A stretch of 64,000 bases of DNA from an uncultured Clostridia bacterium (GCA_947630705.1 CANRIK010000002.1:23524-87523), one strand, 5' to 3'. Counted from the stretch's first letter, positions 51,796-61,244 are shown. The notes: a model not told the origin generated them from the sequence alone. Made by a program: numbers and translations.

Positions 51796-53028
51796 TCACT
51801 TTGTCTCGTTTACTATGAGTTTAATCACATCGTCTACCGAAAGTTTATCGGAAATTGCCGCGTAGTTGAGCTTTATTCTGTGTCTCAATACGGGATATGC
51901 AAGGGCCTTTATATCCGAATAGGATACGTTGTATTTGCCGTTCATGAGCGCGCGCACCTTTGCGCAAGTGATGAGCGCCTGCGCCGCACGAGGAGACGCG
52001 CCGTATCTGACGTACTTCTTGGCGGACGCGCAGGAGCTTTCAAGCTCGGGGTGGGTGTTGCTTACAAGCCTTACGGCAAACCCGAGCACTTCCTTTATTA
52101 CGGGAACGCTCTTTGCCAACTCGCGCATTTCGAGTATCGTGGGACCGTCTATCACCGCTTCTGCGGTTTCGTCCATGGTTATCTGCGTCATGAGAACTAT
52201 GTCGGCAAGTTCGTCGGTCGAGGGGAAATTGACCATCAGCTTGAACATGAAACGGTCCATCTGCGCCTCGGGCAGAGGATATGTACCGTCTTGCTCTATG
52301 GGGTTTTCTGTCGCGAGCACGAAGAAGGGCTCCGCCAGCTTATACGTCTGCTTTGCAACCGTCACCTTATGCTCCTGCATGACTTCGAGCATGGCCGACT
52401 GCGTTTTGGGCGTGGCACGGTTGATTTCGTCCGCAAGAACAAGGTTTGCGAATATCGGACCGCGCTGGAACACGGTATTCATTCTGCCGTTTTCGTCCTT
52501 TTCGATTACGTTGGTGCCGGTTACGTCCGAAGGCATGAGGTCGGGGGTGAACTGTATTCTGGAAAAAGGCAGGCTCATGGTCTTGCCCAGAGCGCGGACA
52601 AGACGGGTCTTGCCGACGCCGGGAACGCCTTCCAAAAGCACGTTGCCGCCGGCGACTATGGCGCAGATTACGTTGTCAACAATCTCCTCCATGCCGACGA
52701 CGTCCTTGGACAGCTCGCTCTTTATGGTGCTTATGGCAGAGCTGAATTTTCTGACCCTCTCCGCGTCCTCTATGCTGATTTCGGGCTCCGCCGCGAGCTC
52801 TTCCGAAGCCGGTTCGGACTCCGCAACGGGCTCGTTTGCAACCGCTTCGCCCTCTTCGGATTCGGGAATTTGGCCGGTCGCCGTCTCCGCCTGTGCCATT
52901 TCATTCTGCACGGTGGGAACTTCGCTCGTCTCCGCATCGGCGGAAAGCTCCGACGCGACTTCCTCCTCTACGGGTTCTTCGGCTGCCTGCGTGTTCTTGT
53001 TCTTTTTGGATTTTTTCCACATTTTCAT
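51796..53028 (-). CDS. MoxR-family AAA+ ATPase with acidic N-terminal extension
   Basis: A 410-residue AAA+ ATPase of the MoxR group. The ATPase core begins near residue 95 and shows Walker A GVPGVGKTR near 132-140, PSDVTG, Walker B LADEINRA near 195, the sensor-1 region FVLATENPIEQ and the PEAQMDRF arginine-finger loop. Before it lies a basic patch (MKMWKKSKKNKN) and then about 75 residues made mainly of Glu, Ala, Ser and Pro, which is not part of the usual family. The extension may bind the membrane or partners. It heads the MoxR-DUF58-VWA-VWA unit. Confidence 0.93.
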   Translation of the reverse strand: MKMWKKSKKNKNTQAAEEPVEEEVASELSADAETSEVPTVQNEMAQAETATGQIPESEEGEAVANEPVAESEPASEELAAEPEISIEDAERVRKFSSAISTIKSELSKDVVGMEEIVDNVICAIVAGGNVLLEGVPGVGKTRLVRALGKTMSLPFSRIQFTPDLMPSDVTGTNVIEKDENGRMNTVFQRGPIFANLVLADEINRATPKTQSAMLEVMQEHKVTVAKQTYKLAEPFFVLATENPIEQDGTYPLPEAQMDRFMFKLMVNFPSTDELADIVLMTQITMDETAEAVIDGPTILEMRELAKSVPVIKEVLGFAVRLVSNTHPELESSCASAKKYVRYGASPRAAQALITCAKVRALMNGKYNVSYSDIKALAYPVLRHRIKLNYAAISDKLSVDDVIKLIVNETK

Positions 53029-53059
53029 TTTTGTTTCCTCGCTGTTTTATGTCAACTGC

Positions 53060-54559
53060 CTACCGGCCTGTGTTGTAAAGATATTCGAAAAATTTATCTA
53101 TCAATTCCTTCTGTTCTTCGGAAATCGATTCCTGCGAAGAGCTGTACTGCCCCAAGAGTTCGGTATACTTCTTGTAGGAGCCGGAGCTGAAATCATAGAT
53201 TTCATCCTTGCTGCCGTACTGCATTTCTCCGGTGCCGCCGCCTCCGCCCGAGCCGCTTTCGTCGTCTCCGCCGGAATTGCCGTCCGAGCCCGATTGCGTG
53301 GGTTCGGTGGGCTTCGTCTCTGCGGTTTCGAGGGCGAGATTCAATTCGGGGAATATGAGAGCCAGTCTGTTGCGGACATATCTGCTCATTAAAAGGGAAT
53401 ACGTCTGTTTTTCGAGCTGTGCGGATATGGACGTCTGCTTGCTTCCGAGGAAATCGGAAATTTTATTCTGTGTTGCGGTATCGTCAAGCGTTGCGCACTC
53501 GCTTATCAAACCGTTCAGTCCGAGGCCGAAATCCACCGTTAAAATTACGTAGAGCCCGTCGTCGATATAGCTGTCGTCCAACTGCATGAGTCCGCCGATT
53601 ACGCTGTCCGTAAGAAGAAACAGAGCCGGAATCACCTCTTCCTTTGAAATTTTAAGAGAATCGGAGAGCGCGGTATATCCCTTTGCCATTCCCTCTTCCA
53701 CCGCCGCATACATCTGCGAGGAGTAGAATACCTCCACATGCGAATATTCGGTGGCGTCATAATAGACGTACGCTCCGCCGCCTCCTCTCACTGCGTCGGA
53801 GAGATCGGTTGCTCCCGAGGCGGCAAGCGCGTCCGCTATGGCCGCGTAGGATTGATAGCTCTCCACAATTTCGGCTATCGCCGCTCTGGAATTTATGACC
53901 GTACTGCGAAGCGCTCCGAACTTCATCTCCTCGTCGAGCGCATCCACAAGCCCGTTCAGTTCGGCAGTGACGTCCGTCTTTACGTCGTCCGCAAAATTGG
54001 ATTTTTGCACTTCGGCAATAAGTTCCTGCAATCTTATCTTCTGCGATTCGCTGATGGATACAACCACGTCGTCGGGCGGAGTTTCGGGCTCCTCGCCGGA
54101 AGCCGGAGAGGGCACAAGTATACAGCCCACGGCTACCGCAACCGCCAACAGCGCCGCAACGAGATATTTCCATATTTTGGATAGAGTAGCTTCGCGCACG
54201 CGGACGTCGGCAAATTTCGCGCTCGCGTCCTCGCGCTGCATTTCATACAGAAAACCGCTCTCGTTCTTGAAAGCGAGAGCCGTCCTTGCGCGCTCATCCA
54301 TGCGGTATTCTTCGTCGAGAGATTTCGCCACTTTGCGGTCGGTGGGGCGAAGCGCGACAAAGGCAACGGCAAAGGCTATTACCGCCGCTCCGCCGATGGC
54401 CGCGGCGAAGTAATACCAGAGCATTTCGACGCCGGAAAACTTATCGGCGATCAGCATTGCGCCGAACGCCACGGCAGCCGCGCCCAGAGCGCAGACTGCG
54501 CTCTTCAATAGCGCCGCTATCAGATATTTCCTTTTAAGTTTCAAAAAATTCTTATCCAT
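53060..54559 (-). CDS. Hypothetical membrane protein upstream of moxR
   Basis: A 499-residue protein with two N-terminal membrane helices (about 17-38 and 48-70), a third near 133-152, a long helical extracytoplasmic part, and a Gly/Ser-rich stretch (about 440-460) before a charged C-terminus. The layout resembles DUF4175-like proteins that accompany MoxR/VWA operons, but I cannot assign it firmly. It lies 31 bases upstream of moxR in the same direction and is likely the first gene of the core operon. Confidence 0.72.
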   Translation of the reverse strand: MDKNFLKLKRKYLIAALLKSAVCALGAAAVAFGAMLIADKFSGVEMLWYYFAAAIGGAAVIAFAVAFVALRPTDRKVAKSLDEEYRMDERARTALAFKNESGFLYEMQREDASAKFADVRVREATLSKIWKYLVAALLAVAVAVGCILVPSPASGEEPETPPDDVVVSISESQKIRLQELIAEVQKSNFADDVKTDVTAELNGLVDALDEEMKFGALRSTVINSRAAIAEIVESYQSYAAIADALAASGATDLSDAVRGGGGAYVYYDATEYSHVEVFYSSQMYAAVEEGMAKGYTALSDSLKISKEEVIPALFLLTDSVIGGLMQLDDSYIDDGLYVILTVDFGLGLNGLISECATLDDTATQNKISDFLGSKQTSISAQLEKQTYSLLMSRYVRNRLALIFPELNLALETAETKPTEPTQSGSDGNSGGDDESGSGGGGGTGEMQYGSKDEIYDFSSGSYKKYTELLGQYSSSQESISEEQKELIDKFFEYLYNTGR

Positions 54560-54579
54560 TGTTATCTCCGGATATGGCT

Positions 54580-54628
54580 AAAACGACCTCTCCGCGCGTC
54601 TATGCCGCGCGGCGTCTTTGGTCGTTTT
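54580..54628. terminator. Large hairpin spanning the end of the Cys-rich lipoprotein gene
   Basis: Outer arms AAAACGACC and GGTCGTTTT enclose inner arms around GCGCG / CGCGC. The structure contains the last nine codons and the stop of the lipoprotein gene, and its 3' side ends in TTTT on the plus strand and AAAA-complement on the minus. It likely terminates that gene before the next operon. Confidence 0.6.
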
Positions 54629-55736
54629 CGGTAATTAGTACGGGCATGGCGTTGCGCACGTTGCGTGCAAGATAGTCCCTCGCCTCTATAAAAAGCGTCT
54701 TTTCCGCCTTGACTTCATCCTCGCAGTAGTATCTGAATACTATTGTGTATTCGTTGGAATTATCACGATTCGGGTTGGGATAAAATCTTTTGATGGCGAA
54801 TGTTCCGTACAAATACATTATCTTGCTGAAAGCAGTGTCTATCGGCGTTTCATTGCCCGAATATTCATCGACGTAGAATGCCTTTACATAGTCAGCGGAT
54901 ATGCTCGCCGAAGTGCCCTCTCTGTTTTTTGCGTTGACAAACGAAATGGTATATCTTCGGTTTGCGTTATCTGTATAGCCGTTCGTGGGGGAACATTCCG
55001 CCCAAAGCACCGTCTCGCCGTTCTCGTTTATCTCTGCCAGACTGTTATCTGCCCTGAATTGAAGGGATATATCGAAGCTGACTGCCACATAGGGATTGGG
55101 TATTGTTTCCGACTGCATTTCGTAACCGCAGTCTTTGCAAAGGAGAGTTGTTTTACCGTCATGGTAAGGATAGCTGCTCTGGGGACGTATCGTCGTGGGA
55201 GTATCCGCGGCGACGTGGGGAACAACCTGATCCTTTTCGCCGCAAACGGAGCAGACCTTGTAATGTCCCTCCTCGGAGCTCTGCCAACTGCCGGAAAAAT
55301 CGTGCTCGCCGGTGGCCGCGACGTCGCGGCTCTCCACTTCTCCGCAGACCGTGCACGCGTACATATCTTTGCCGGCCTCGCCGCAGGTGGGCTCTATCAG
55401 GTTCATCAGAAGTTTAAAATCATGCGTGCCCTCAAAGGGAATGTCGTCGTCCTTGGTCGCGCCGCAGACAGTGCAGTAGTACCTGCCCCAGCCGTATGTT
55501 CCGCAGGTGGGTTCGGTTTCCACCATGTCCTCAACGAGCTTCCATGTGTGCTCCGCCTCGCCCGTAATGCCGGCGCATCCCGGGTCGCTGCACTTATGCC
55601 AATGCTTTTCAAAGCTGTGCGTCCATTCTTTCGACCAGTTGTGCGCCGCAATATCGGACGGCACGCAGGCCGCTATGCCCAGCGCACAGGCAAAAACGCA
55701 TATAATTGTCAACGCCGCAAGAACGTACTTCCTCAT
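54600..55736 (-). CDS. Lipoprotein with repeated CxxC modules
   Basis: A 378-residue lipoprotein (lipobox IAAC near residue 24). Residues 30-195 contain four or five short repeats of the form H-x(n)-C-x2-C-G-x(n)-H, for instance YYCTVCGATKDDDIPF and YACTVCGEVESRDVAA, each between TEPTCG/IEPTCG-type turns. Such modules are frequent in large secreted Firmicute proteins and may bind metal or form disulfides. The C-terminal half is beta-rich and unassigned. It has its own promoter and precedes the MoxR operon. Confidence 0.78.
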   Translation of the reverse strand: MRKYVLAALTIICVFACALGIAACVPSDIAAHNWSKEWTHSFEKHWHKCSDPGCAGITGEAEHTWKLVEDMVETEPTCGTYGWGRYYCTVCGATKDDDIPFEGTHDFKLLMNLIEPTCGEAGKDMYACTVCGEVESRDVAATGEHDFSGSWQSSEEGHYKVCSVCGEKDQVVPHVAADTPTTIRPQSSYPYHDGKTTLLCKDCGYEMQSETIPNPYVAVSFDISLQFRADNSLAEINENGETVLWAECSPTNGYTDNANRRYTISFVNAKNREGTSASISADYVKAFYVDEYSGNETPIDTAFSKIMYLYGTFAIKRFYPNPNRDNSNEYTIVFRYYCEDEVKAEKTLFIEARDYLARNVRNAMPVLITENDQRRRAA

Positions 55737-55848
55737 TTTACAGACCTCTGTCGGGTTATGCGAGCCCTTTTCGACGGATTCGCACGCATAAATTTATAAT
55801 TAAACAATTTATTAATCGGGCAATCAAAGTTACCGTATAATTATACAA

Positions 55849-55877
55849 ATTATATCACATAAAACACGGCTATGCAA
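55849..55877 (-). promoter_or_regulatory. Promoter of the Cys-rich lipoprotein gene
   Basis: On the minus strand: TTGCAT (55877-55872), 17 bases, TATAAT (55854-55849). The leader of about 110 bases before the ATG at 55736 is AT-rich with no clear structure. Confidence 0.7.
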
Positions 55878-55939
55878 GCAAATATCGCACGCTTTTGAAG
55901 ATTTGAGGCACTTTTACCCTTACAATAATTACTATTTCT

Positions 55940-56704
55940 TTATATTAATGTTAAAAGTCGCTTATACCCTCGGGGTTCACGGGACTTCGTCAACTCCACC
56001 GAAGCCGCCGTCACCGCGTATACTTCCCTCGCTCCCGAACGCTTTATGCACGCCGCGAGACTGTTTAAAGTTGCGCCCGTCGTCATTACGTCGTCCACAA
56101 TCAGAATTGCTTTGCCGCGGACGGCGCTCTTTTGCGCCTTGAAGCACTTTTTGAGGTTGGCCTCCCTATCCGTGCGCGAAAGACCCTTCTGTTCGGGGGT
56201 GTCCGACTCCTTTCTAACCGCGTCCGGAAGAAAGGGAATGTCCGTCAGACGCGAAATTTTGCTTGCGAGCAGAGCCGATTGATTGTATTCGCGGCGTTTG
56301 ACCTCCTTCCTTGTCATCGGAACGGCCACAATGGCGTCCGCGCGAGGGAGCAGAGCAATCTTTTCGCACATCATCTCCGCCAGCCAATCCGAGACGAACG
56401 CCTTGCCGTGTTTCAGCAGGGAGACGAGGACCGCTCCGCCGCCGCGGTACACAAAGCAGGAAACGGCCCTTGCGTAATCGGGACGGCGGTATTTACATTC
56501 GAGACACACCTCCGTTCTCGGCGTCCTCCTTCCGCATACGGGACAGGCCGCGCCGTCGTTGAAAGTCACGGAGGCGGAGCAGTCCTTGCAGAGCCTTCCG
56601 CCGAATATCTCTATGCCGCATATGAGGCACGTATAGTCCTCCGGACTGACGGTATGTCTTACTTTTTCTGCAAAGTTTTGTCGGAACGTGTTGACTTTTT
56701 TCAT
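55940..56704 (-). CDS. comF: ComF family phosphoribosyltransferase-like protein
   Basis: A 254-residue protein with an N-terminal four-cysteine pair zinc motif (CLICG..LCKDC, CPVCGRR..CLECK; about 25-70) and a C-terminal phosphoribosyltransferase domain with the PRPP loop ILIVDDVMTTGATLNS near 205-220. ComF proteins are needed for DNA uptake in competent bacteria, probably handling incoming single strands. The frame is open to 56776 with an ATG at 56713, but the promoter's -10 box reaches that codon, so the ATG at 56704 is more likely, with almost no leader. Confidence 0.87.
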   Translation of the reverse strand: MKKVNTFRQNFAEKVRHTVSPEDYTCLICGIEIFGGRLCKDCSASVTFNDGAACPVCGRRTPRTEVCLECKYRRPDYARAVSCFVYRGGGAVLVSLLKHGKAFVSDWLAEMMCEKIALLPRADAIVAVPMTRKEVKRREYNQSALLASKISRLTDIPFLPDAVRKESDTPEQKGLSRTDREANLKKCFKAQKSAVRGKAILIVDDVMTTGATLNSLAACIKRSGAREVYAVTAASVELTKSREPRGYKRLLTLI

Positions 56705-56711
56705 AAATTTC

Positions 56712-56740
56712 ATTGTATCACAGCAAGTTTTCGGTGTCAA
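56712..56740 (-). promoter_or_regulatory. Promoter immediately before comF
   Basis: On the minus strand: TTGACA (56740-56735), 17 bases, TACAAT (56717-56712). Transcription would start within a few bases of the comF ATG, giving a leaderless or nearly leaderless mRNA. Confidence 0.65.
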
Positions 56741-56818
56741 CGGCGGAGCGCGAATTAAAGTCTGCAAAAGGCGCATACTGTCTGAAACAGCGGCTTTAAA
56801 GCCGCAAAAGGAGACGTT

Positions 56819-57874
56819 ATGAAAAAATTTTTAGCGATTGCCGCCGCGCTCGTATGCTGTGCGCCCATGCTGGCCGCCTGCGGCGGAGAACAGAGACCGG
56901 AGGGCGAGATAGCCGGACAGTATGTGGAGATGACCGCCGCGGAGCTCAAAGAAAAACTCGATAAACTCGAACCCGAAAAACTTTTCGGCAACGCCTCTTC
57001 CGAAAATCAGGCTTTCGGCGTTCAGGCTGACGCAAATATAGAGGCATCGGCAGACACGCAGACGGTGGAGTCCGGAAAGTTCGTCACTCTTTTGAAGGCG
57101 GACTTACGGGCGGAGAGCGATACGCAGATTACTTTGACGCCCTCCGAGCGCGAGACTGCCCTCGGGGGATGGAACGTAAAGGGCAAGAGCATTGACAAAA
57201 TAAAAGGAGAGCTCGGGCCCTCTTACCTTCTCGGAATAGATGGAACGGAAGATATCGATTACGAGATAAGCGCGTACGCGGACGGCGGAAATTTATATTT
57301 TCAGATTCCCGACATGAGCGCACTGTCCGCGGAGATTCTTTCGGAGGGCAAGTACTCGGCGTCCTTCGATTATATTATGGATTTGGTAACGGATTTTCTG
57401 CCGGAGAGCTTTTTTTCGGCGCTCTCGGGCGACATGGATTTGGCTGAAAAGGCAAAAGAATACAAACTTAAATCCTACGCGGACGAAACCGACGGGCTCA
57501 AAATAAAGTTGAGCGCCAACGACGAGTCCTTTTACGCAATTCTTCAATCGCTCACGGGTTCTTCGGAAGAGAGCGTGAAAGAATCGGCGACATTCGGGAC
57601 ATTTTCCTTGGATTTCTACTTCGAAGCCGACAAGGACGGAGCGTTTGTAAAGGCCGGTCTTGTCGCAGACATTGACGGCGAACTGAAATTCGGCGCAGAC
57701 GGGCTCTTCGAAGATTCTCCGGTCATAAACGGACCCGTAAAACTGAAAGCCGACATAGCGGTGAAGAGGTCTGAAAACGAAATCGTACTCCCCACGGAAG
57801 CGGAGCTTGAAAGCTACAAGAAACTGCCGGTGCAGTCGCCCTCGGCGCGAGGGAGCCGCTCCGCAAAAAAATAA
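56819..57874 (+). CDS. Hypothetical lipoprotein
   Basis: A 351-residue lipoprotein with a clean signal (MKKFLAIAAALVCC, lipobox LAAC, Cys near 21). The mature protein alternates acidic and hydrophobic residues as in beta-rich lipoproteins; YFEADKDGAFVKAGL and SAYADGGNLYFQIPDMSAL are repeated strand-like segments. The C-terminus is basic (SARGSRSAKK). No family is recognised. It starts the rightward set that leads to spoIIR, 45 bases upstream of it. Confidence 0.75.
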   Translation: MKKFLAIAAALVCCAPMLAACGGEQRPEGEIAGQYVEMTAAELKEKLDKLEPEKLFGNASSENQAFGVQADANIEASADTQTVESGKFVTLLKADLRAESDTQITLTPSERETALGGWNVKGKSIDKIKGELGPSYLLGIDGTEDIDYEISAYADGGNLYFQIPDMSALSAEILSEGKYSASFDYIMDLVTDFLPESFFSALSGDMDLAEKAKEYKLKSYADETDGLKIKLSANDESFYAILQSLTGSSEESVKESATFGTFSLDFYFEADKDGAFVKAGLVADIDGELKFGADGLFEDSPVINGPVKLKADIAVKRSENEIVLPTEAELESYKKLPVQSPSARGSRSAKK

Positions 57875-57919
57875 TCGGGTTAATGTATAAATTGCTTCAC
57901 TCGCGGCAATAACCGCGGT

Positions 57920-58447
57920 ATGAAAAATTTTTGCATAGTTTTCGGAGTATTAATCATAATAATTGCAACGGTAGCTTGCGCGACGTTACTTCAACCGGCG
58001 CGCGGCGAAAACGACTATCTGCGCATTCACGTGCGCGCCAATTCCAACGACCGGACCGACCAGTCGGTCAAGTACCTCGTGAAAGACGAAGTGGTCGAAT
58101 TCATAACTCCCTACGCCGCGGAGTGCACGTCGAAGGAGAGAGCTCGGGAGATAATTTCCTCTCATCTCAAAGAAATAGAGGACGTCTGCGACAGAGTGTT
58201 GAAGGAAAACGGGTTTGAGTATACTTCCCGTGCGAGCGTGAGAAGCGAAGAGTTCCCCACGCGGGTCTACGGCGATCTGACCCTCGAAAAGGGAGTTTAC
58301 GACGCGCTGATAATAGAGCTCGGTTCCGGCAAGGGCGACAACTGGTGGTGCGTAATTTATCCGCCTCTCTGTTTCACTTCGGCGCAGAGCGACGTGCGCT
58401 ACCGTTCTGCAATTTACGACATAGTGCGGAAATTTTTTGAAAAATGA
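57920..58447 (+). CDS. spoIIR: Stage II sporulation protein R
   Basis: A 175-residue secreted protein with an N-terminal signal/anchor helix (about 5-24) and the SpoIIR signature LRIHVRANSNDRTDQSVKYLVKDEV near 33-58 (key residues H36, R38, N40, S41, D47, Q48), then WWCVIYPPLCF near 143-153. Made in the forespore under sigma F, it activates the SpoIIGA protease in the intermembrane space and so turns on sigma E in the mother cell. Its presence is strong evidence for endospore formation. It is slightly short (usually 190-240 residues). Confidence 0.95.
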   Translation: MKNFCIVFGVLIIIIATVACATLLQPARGENDYLRIHVRANSNDRTDQSVKYLVKDEVVEFITPYAAECTSKERAREIISSHLKEIEDVCDRVLKENGFEYTSRASVRSEEFPTRVYGDLTLEKGVYDALIIELGSGKGDNWWCVIYPPLCFTSAQSDVRYRSAIYDIVRKFFEK

Positions 58448-58493
58448 CCGTTCGGATATAAATATGCTCGCCGTTTGCGGGCAAGGAGGAAAA

Positions 58494-59231
58494 ATGAAAA
58501 AAGCACTTAAAATGGGCTTGGCGTGCGTTGCGGTTGCCGCAGTAGGCTGTGCCACCGCCCTATTTCAATTAGGATACACAAGCGAAGAACTTGCCGAGCC
58601 CTCTTACGTTCAGACTGCTGTATTGAAGCAGGGTGCAAGCGGCGGCGAGGTAAAGGAATTACAGAGACGGCTCAAACAATGGGGATATTACAGCGGCGCC
58701 GTGGACGGAATCTACGGCAAAGGCACCGTGGAAGCCGTGAAATATTTCCAGCGTAAAAACGGGCTCAAAGCCGACGGCATAGCCGGAAAAGCCACTTTCG
58801 AAGCTCTGGGAATGAACGATTCGGCAAAAGCGCTCGAAAATCAACATGGGAACTCTTCCTCTTCGGGTTCGGGCTACACCAACTCCGACACCTACCTTCT
58901 GGCAAAGTGCATCTATGCCGAGGCTCGCGGAGAGACCTACGAGGGACAGGTTGCGGTAGGCGCGGTGATTTTAAACCGCGTGCGCTCTTCGAAGTTCCCC
59001 AACACCGTTTCGGGAGTGGTATATCAGAAGAACGCCTTTACGGCGGTTACCGACGGACAGATAAATCTCTCCCCCGACAAGACAGCGCTCAACGCGGCGC
59101 AGGACGCCATCAACGGCTGGGATCCCACCTACGGCTGCCTCTACTACTACAATCCGGCGGTGGCCACAAGCTCGTGGATCTTCGGCAGAGAGACAGTTAC
59201 CACGATAGGTAAGCACGTATTTGCAATTTAG
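58494..59231 (+). CDS. sleB: Spore cortex-lytic enzyme (SleB-like)
   Basis: A 245-residue exported hydrolase: signal sequence (about 1-30), a peptidoglycan-binding domain 1 (about 43-110, VKELQRRLKQWGYYSGAVDG), a Ser/Gly linker, and a C-terminal SleB/CwlJ hydrolase domain with the catalytic Glu in KCIYAEARGE near 140-149 and GAVILNRV near 160. SleB is a lytic transglycosylase that opens muramic-lactam cortex during germination. AAGGAGG precedes the ATG. It lies directly before ypeB, its known partner. Confidence 0.93.
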   Translation: MKKALKMGLACVAVAAVGCATALFQLGYTSEELAEPSYVQTAVLKQGASGGEVKELQRRLKQWGYYSGAVDGIYGKGTVEAVKYFQRKNGLKADGIAGKATFEALGMNDSAKALENQHGNSSSSGSGYTNSDTYLLAKCIYAEARGETYEGQVAVGAVILNRVRSSKFPNTVSGVVYQKNAFTAVTDGQINLSPDKTALNAAQDAINGWDPTYGCLYYYNPAVATSSWIFGRETVTTIGKHVFAI

Positions 59232-59241
59232 GGGGTAGACA

Positions 59242-61110
59242 ATGAGTAAGAAACAAGTATCAAGCGGAACCGAAAAGGCCGAAAGCCTTACCCGTAAGAA
59301 AACGGGCGGCAAATCAACTCAATCCGAAAAGAAAACGCAGCCTACAAAGGAGACTGCGTCAACGCGGAAAACTCAACACAGTCGGGCAAAACAGGTGAAA
59401 TCAACCGCCAAAACCGCTGCGGAAAAGAAATCCGCAAAGAGAGAAGCGCGCGAAAACAGAAAACTCGAACAAGCCAAATTGCGCGCGGAAAAGAAACAGA
59501 AAAAACTCGAAAAAAAGCTGGAAGCCAAACAAAAAAGGCTTGACAGAATAGCCGCGATGAAGAAGGCCCACGCCGACAGAAAAGAGGCGAGAATTGCCCG
59601 TCGCGAACAGTTGAAACACGAGACCAAAGAGGCGAGAATTGAGCGCAAACGCGCCGAAAAGCAGGCTCGCCTCGAAGCCAAAGCCGCAAAGAGAGAAGCG
59701 GCGGCGGCAGAGAGACAGGCAAAGCGCGAACACCGTCTTAAAGTACGCGCCGAAAAGCGCGCCGCAAGAAACGAAAGGCGTCATGCGCCCGGGTTCGGCG
59801 GCTGGCTTGCGGCAGTCATAAGCCTCGGCGTAGTCACTCTCGCGCTCGGCACAATGCTCTCCTTCGGTTGGATGTATACGGGCGGAATGCAGGCGGATAT
59901 GGCCTCCGTTCACACCGAGAGCCTCTACGAGCTCAACTCCGTTGTGGACAATCTCGACGCCAATCTTTCCAAGGCGAGAGTCGCCAATACCAAGACAGAA
60001 CAGGTCAAACTGCTCTCCGATATAGCCATAGAGAGCGAAACGGCGGAGACCATTCTCGAACGCTTCCCCGTGGACGTACAGTTTACGCAGAATATGACCT
60101 CTTTCGTAAACAAGATGGGCGACAGCGCGCAAAACATGCTCTATTCAGTAGCGAGCGGCAAGCCTCTGACCCAGAGCCAGATAGCCACTCTCGCATATAT
60201 GTACGAGACCAACAAACAGCTTAAAGAGACCATAAACGAGCTGACTTCCTCCGCGGGACAAAACGATATCCTCGAAATGCTCCGCGGCAAGACGGACGGA
60301 ATAATGTATACCGCCTTCGGCGACATCGAAAATACTCCCGTGGAAATTCCCAAGGAAATCCACGACGGCCCGTTTGCGGAAAACACCGAAAAAGTCAGCG
60401 CCAAGAACCTCGACGGTGAGGAACAGATAAGCGCGGCGCGCGCCGAAGAGCTTGCGCAGAAATACTTCAAGGACTACGGAGTCACCGCAGTCAACTGCAC
60501 CGGAGAAGTAAACGCGAACAAGATCCAATGCTACAACGTCACACTCACCACGGACGACGGCGAAATGTGGGCGCAGCTCTCGAAAGCCGGCGGAAAAGTA
60601 GTGGAATTCAACAGCTATAAAGACTGCTCCGATAAAAACTTCTCCGTGGAGAGATGCACGGCGATTGCGGAGGACTTCCTCGACGACCTCGGCTTCGACG
60701 ATATGAAGGCCGTCTGGACGAGCGAGAACGGCACGACTTGCAACCTCAACTTTGCCTACGTTGACGACGGAGTTGTATATTACAGTGATATGGTAAAAGT
60801 CAAGGTCTGCGAAGAGCGCGGAATAGTCACCGGTATGGAGGCCATAAGCTATGTGCTCAACCACACCGACAGAAAGGCGCCCACGGCAAGCCTTTCAAAG
60901 AGCGAGGCCAAGGAAAAACTCAACACGAACCTCGATATTAAGACTACGCGTCTTACGCTAATACCCGTGGAAAACGGCGAGAGACTCGCATGGGAATTCT
61001 ACGGAGTATACGGCGGAAACGACTACTTCGTTTACGTGGACGCAAAGACCGGTCAGGAGATTCAGCTCTTTACGGTGGTAGGCACCGCGCAGGGCAGAGC
61101 CCTTCTCTGA
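59242..61110 (+). CDS. ypeB: YpeB germination protein with a long charged N-terminal extension
   Basis: A 622-residue protein. From about residue 190 it is YpeB: a membrane anchor (WLAAVISLGVVTLALGTML), the helical N-domain with MASVHTESLYELNSVVDNLD, and three PepSY-like domains to the end. YpeB stabilises and inhibits SleB in the dormant spore. The first 185 residues are a Lys/Arg/Glu/Ala-rich run with almost no hydrophobic residues, probably one long charged helix, which ordinary YpeB (about 450 residues) lacks. GGGGGTAG precedes the ATG, and no later Met in the charged run has a clear ribosome site. It is 10 bases from sleB and is followed by a terminator. Confidence 0.92.
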   Translation: MSKKQVSSGTEKAESLTRKKTGGKSTQSEKKTQPTKETASTRKTQHSRAKQVKSTAKTAAEKKSAKREARENRKLEQAKLRAEKKQKKLEKKLEAKQKRLDRIAAMKKAHADRKEARIARREQLKHETKEARIERKRAEKQARLEAKAAKREAAAAERQAKREHRLKVRAEKRAARNERRHAPGFGGWLAAVISLGVVTLALGTMLSFGWMYTGGMQADMASVHTESLYELNSVVDNLDANLSKARVANTKTEQVKLLSDIAIESETAETILERFPVDVQFTQNMTSFVNKMGDSAQNMLYSVASGKPLTQSQIATLAYMYETNKQLKETINELTSSAGQNDILEMLRGKTDGIMYTAFGDIENTPVEIPKEIHDGPFAENTEKVSAKNLDGEEQISAARAEELAQKYFKDYGVTAVNCTGEVNANKIQCYNVTLTTDDGEMWAQLSKAGGKVVEFNSYKDCSDKNFSVERCTAIAEDFLDDLGFDDMKAVWTSENGTTCNLNFAYVDDGVVYYSDMVKVKVCEERGIVTGMEAISYVLNHTDRKAPTASLSKSEAKEKLNTNLDIKTTRLTLIPVENGERLAWEFYGVYGGNDYFVYVDAKTGQEIQLFTVVGTAQGRALL

Positions 61111-61125
61111 CTGTAAAAATAAATG

Positions 61126-61154
61126 AAAACGCCGTCCTTACGGACGGCGTTTTT
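61126..61154 (+). terminator. Terminator after ypeB
   Basis: AAAACGCCGTCC-TTAC-GGACGGCGTTTTT: an 8-bp GC-rich stem extended by A/T pairs with a T-run, 16 bases after the ypeB stop. Confidence 0.85.
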
Positions 61155-61244
61155 CGTGCGTTCGACGAACGCCGAGAAACTAATTCCGAATACCTTTGCG
61201 GTTCTCTCTTTACGCGTAAACCGGCGTATTTCTTCCGCTTGCGC

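Noticed and set aside
57920..59231. Prophage lysis cassette reading of the SleB-like hydrolase
   Set aside because: spoIIR before it and ypeB after it show a spore germination context; no phage genes are present.
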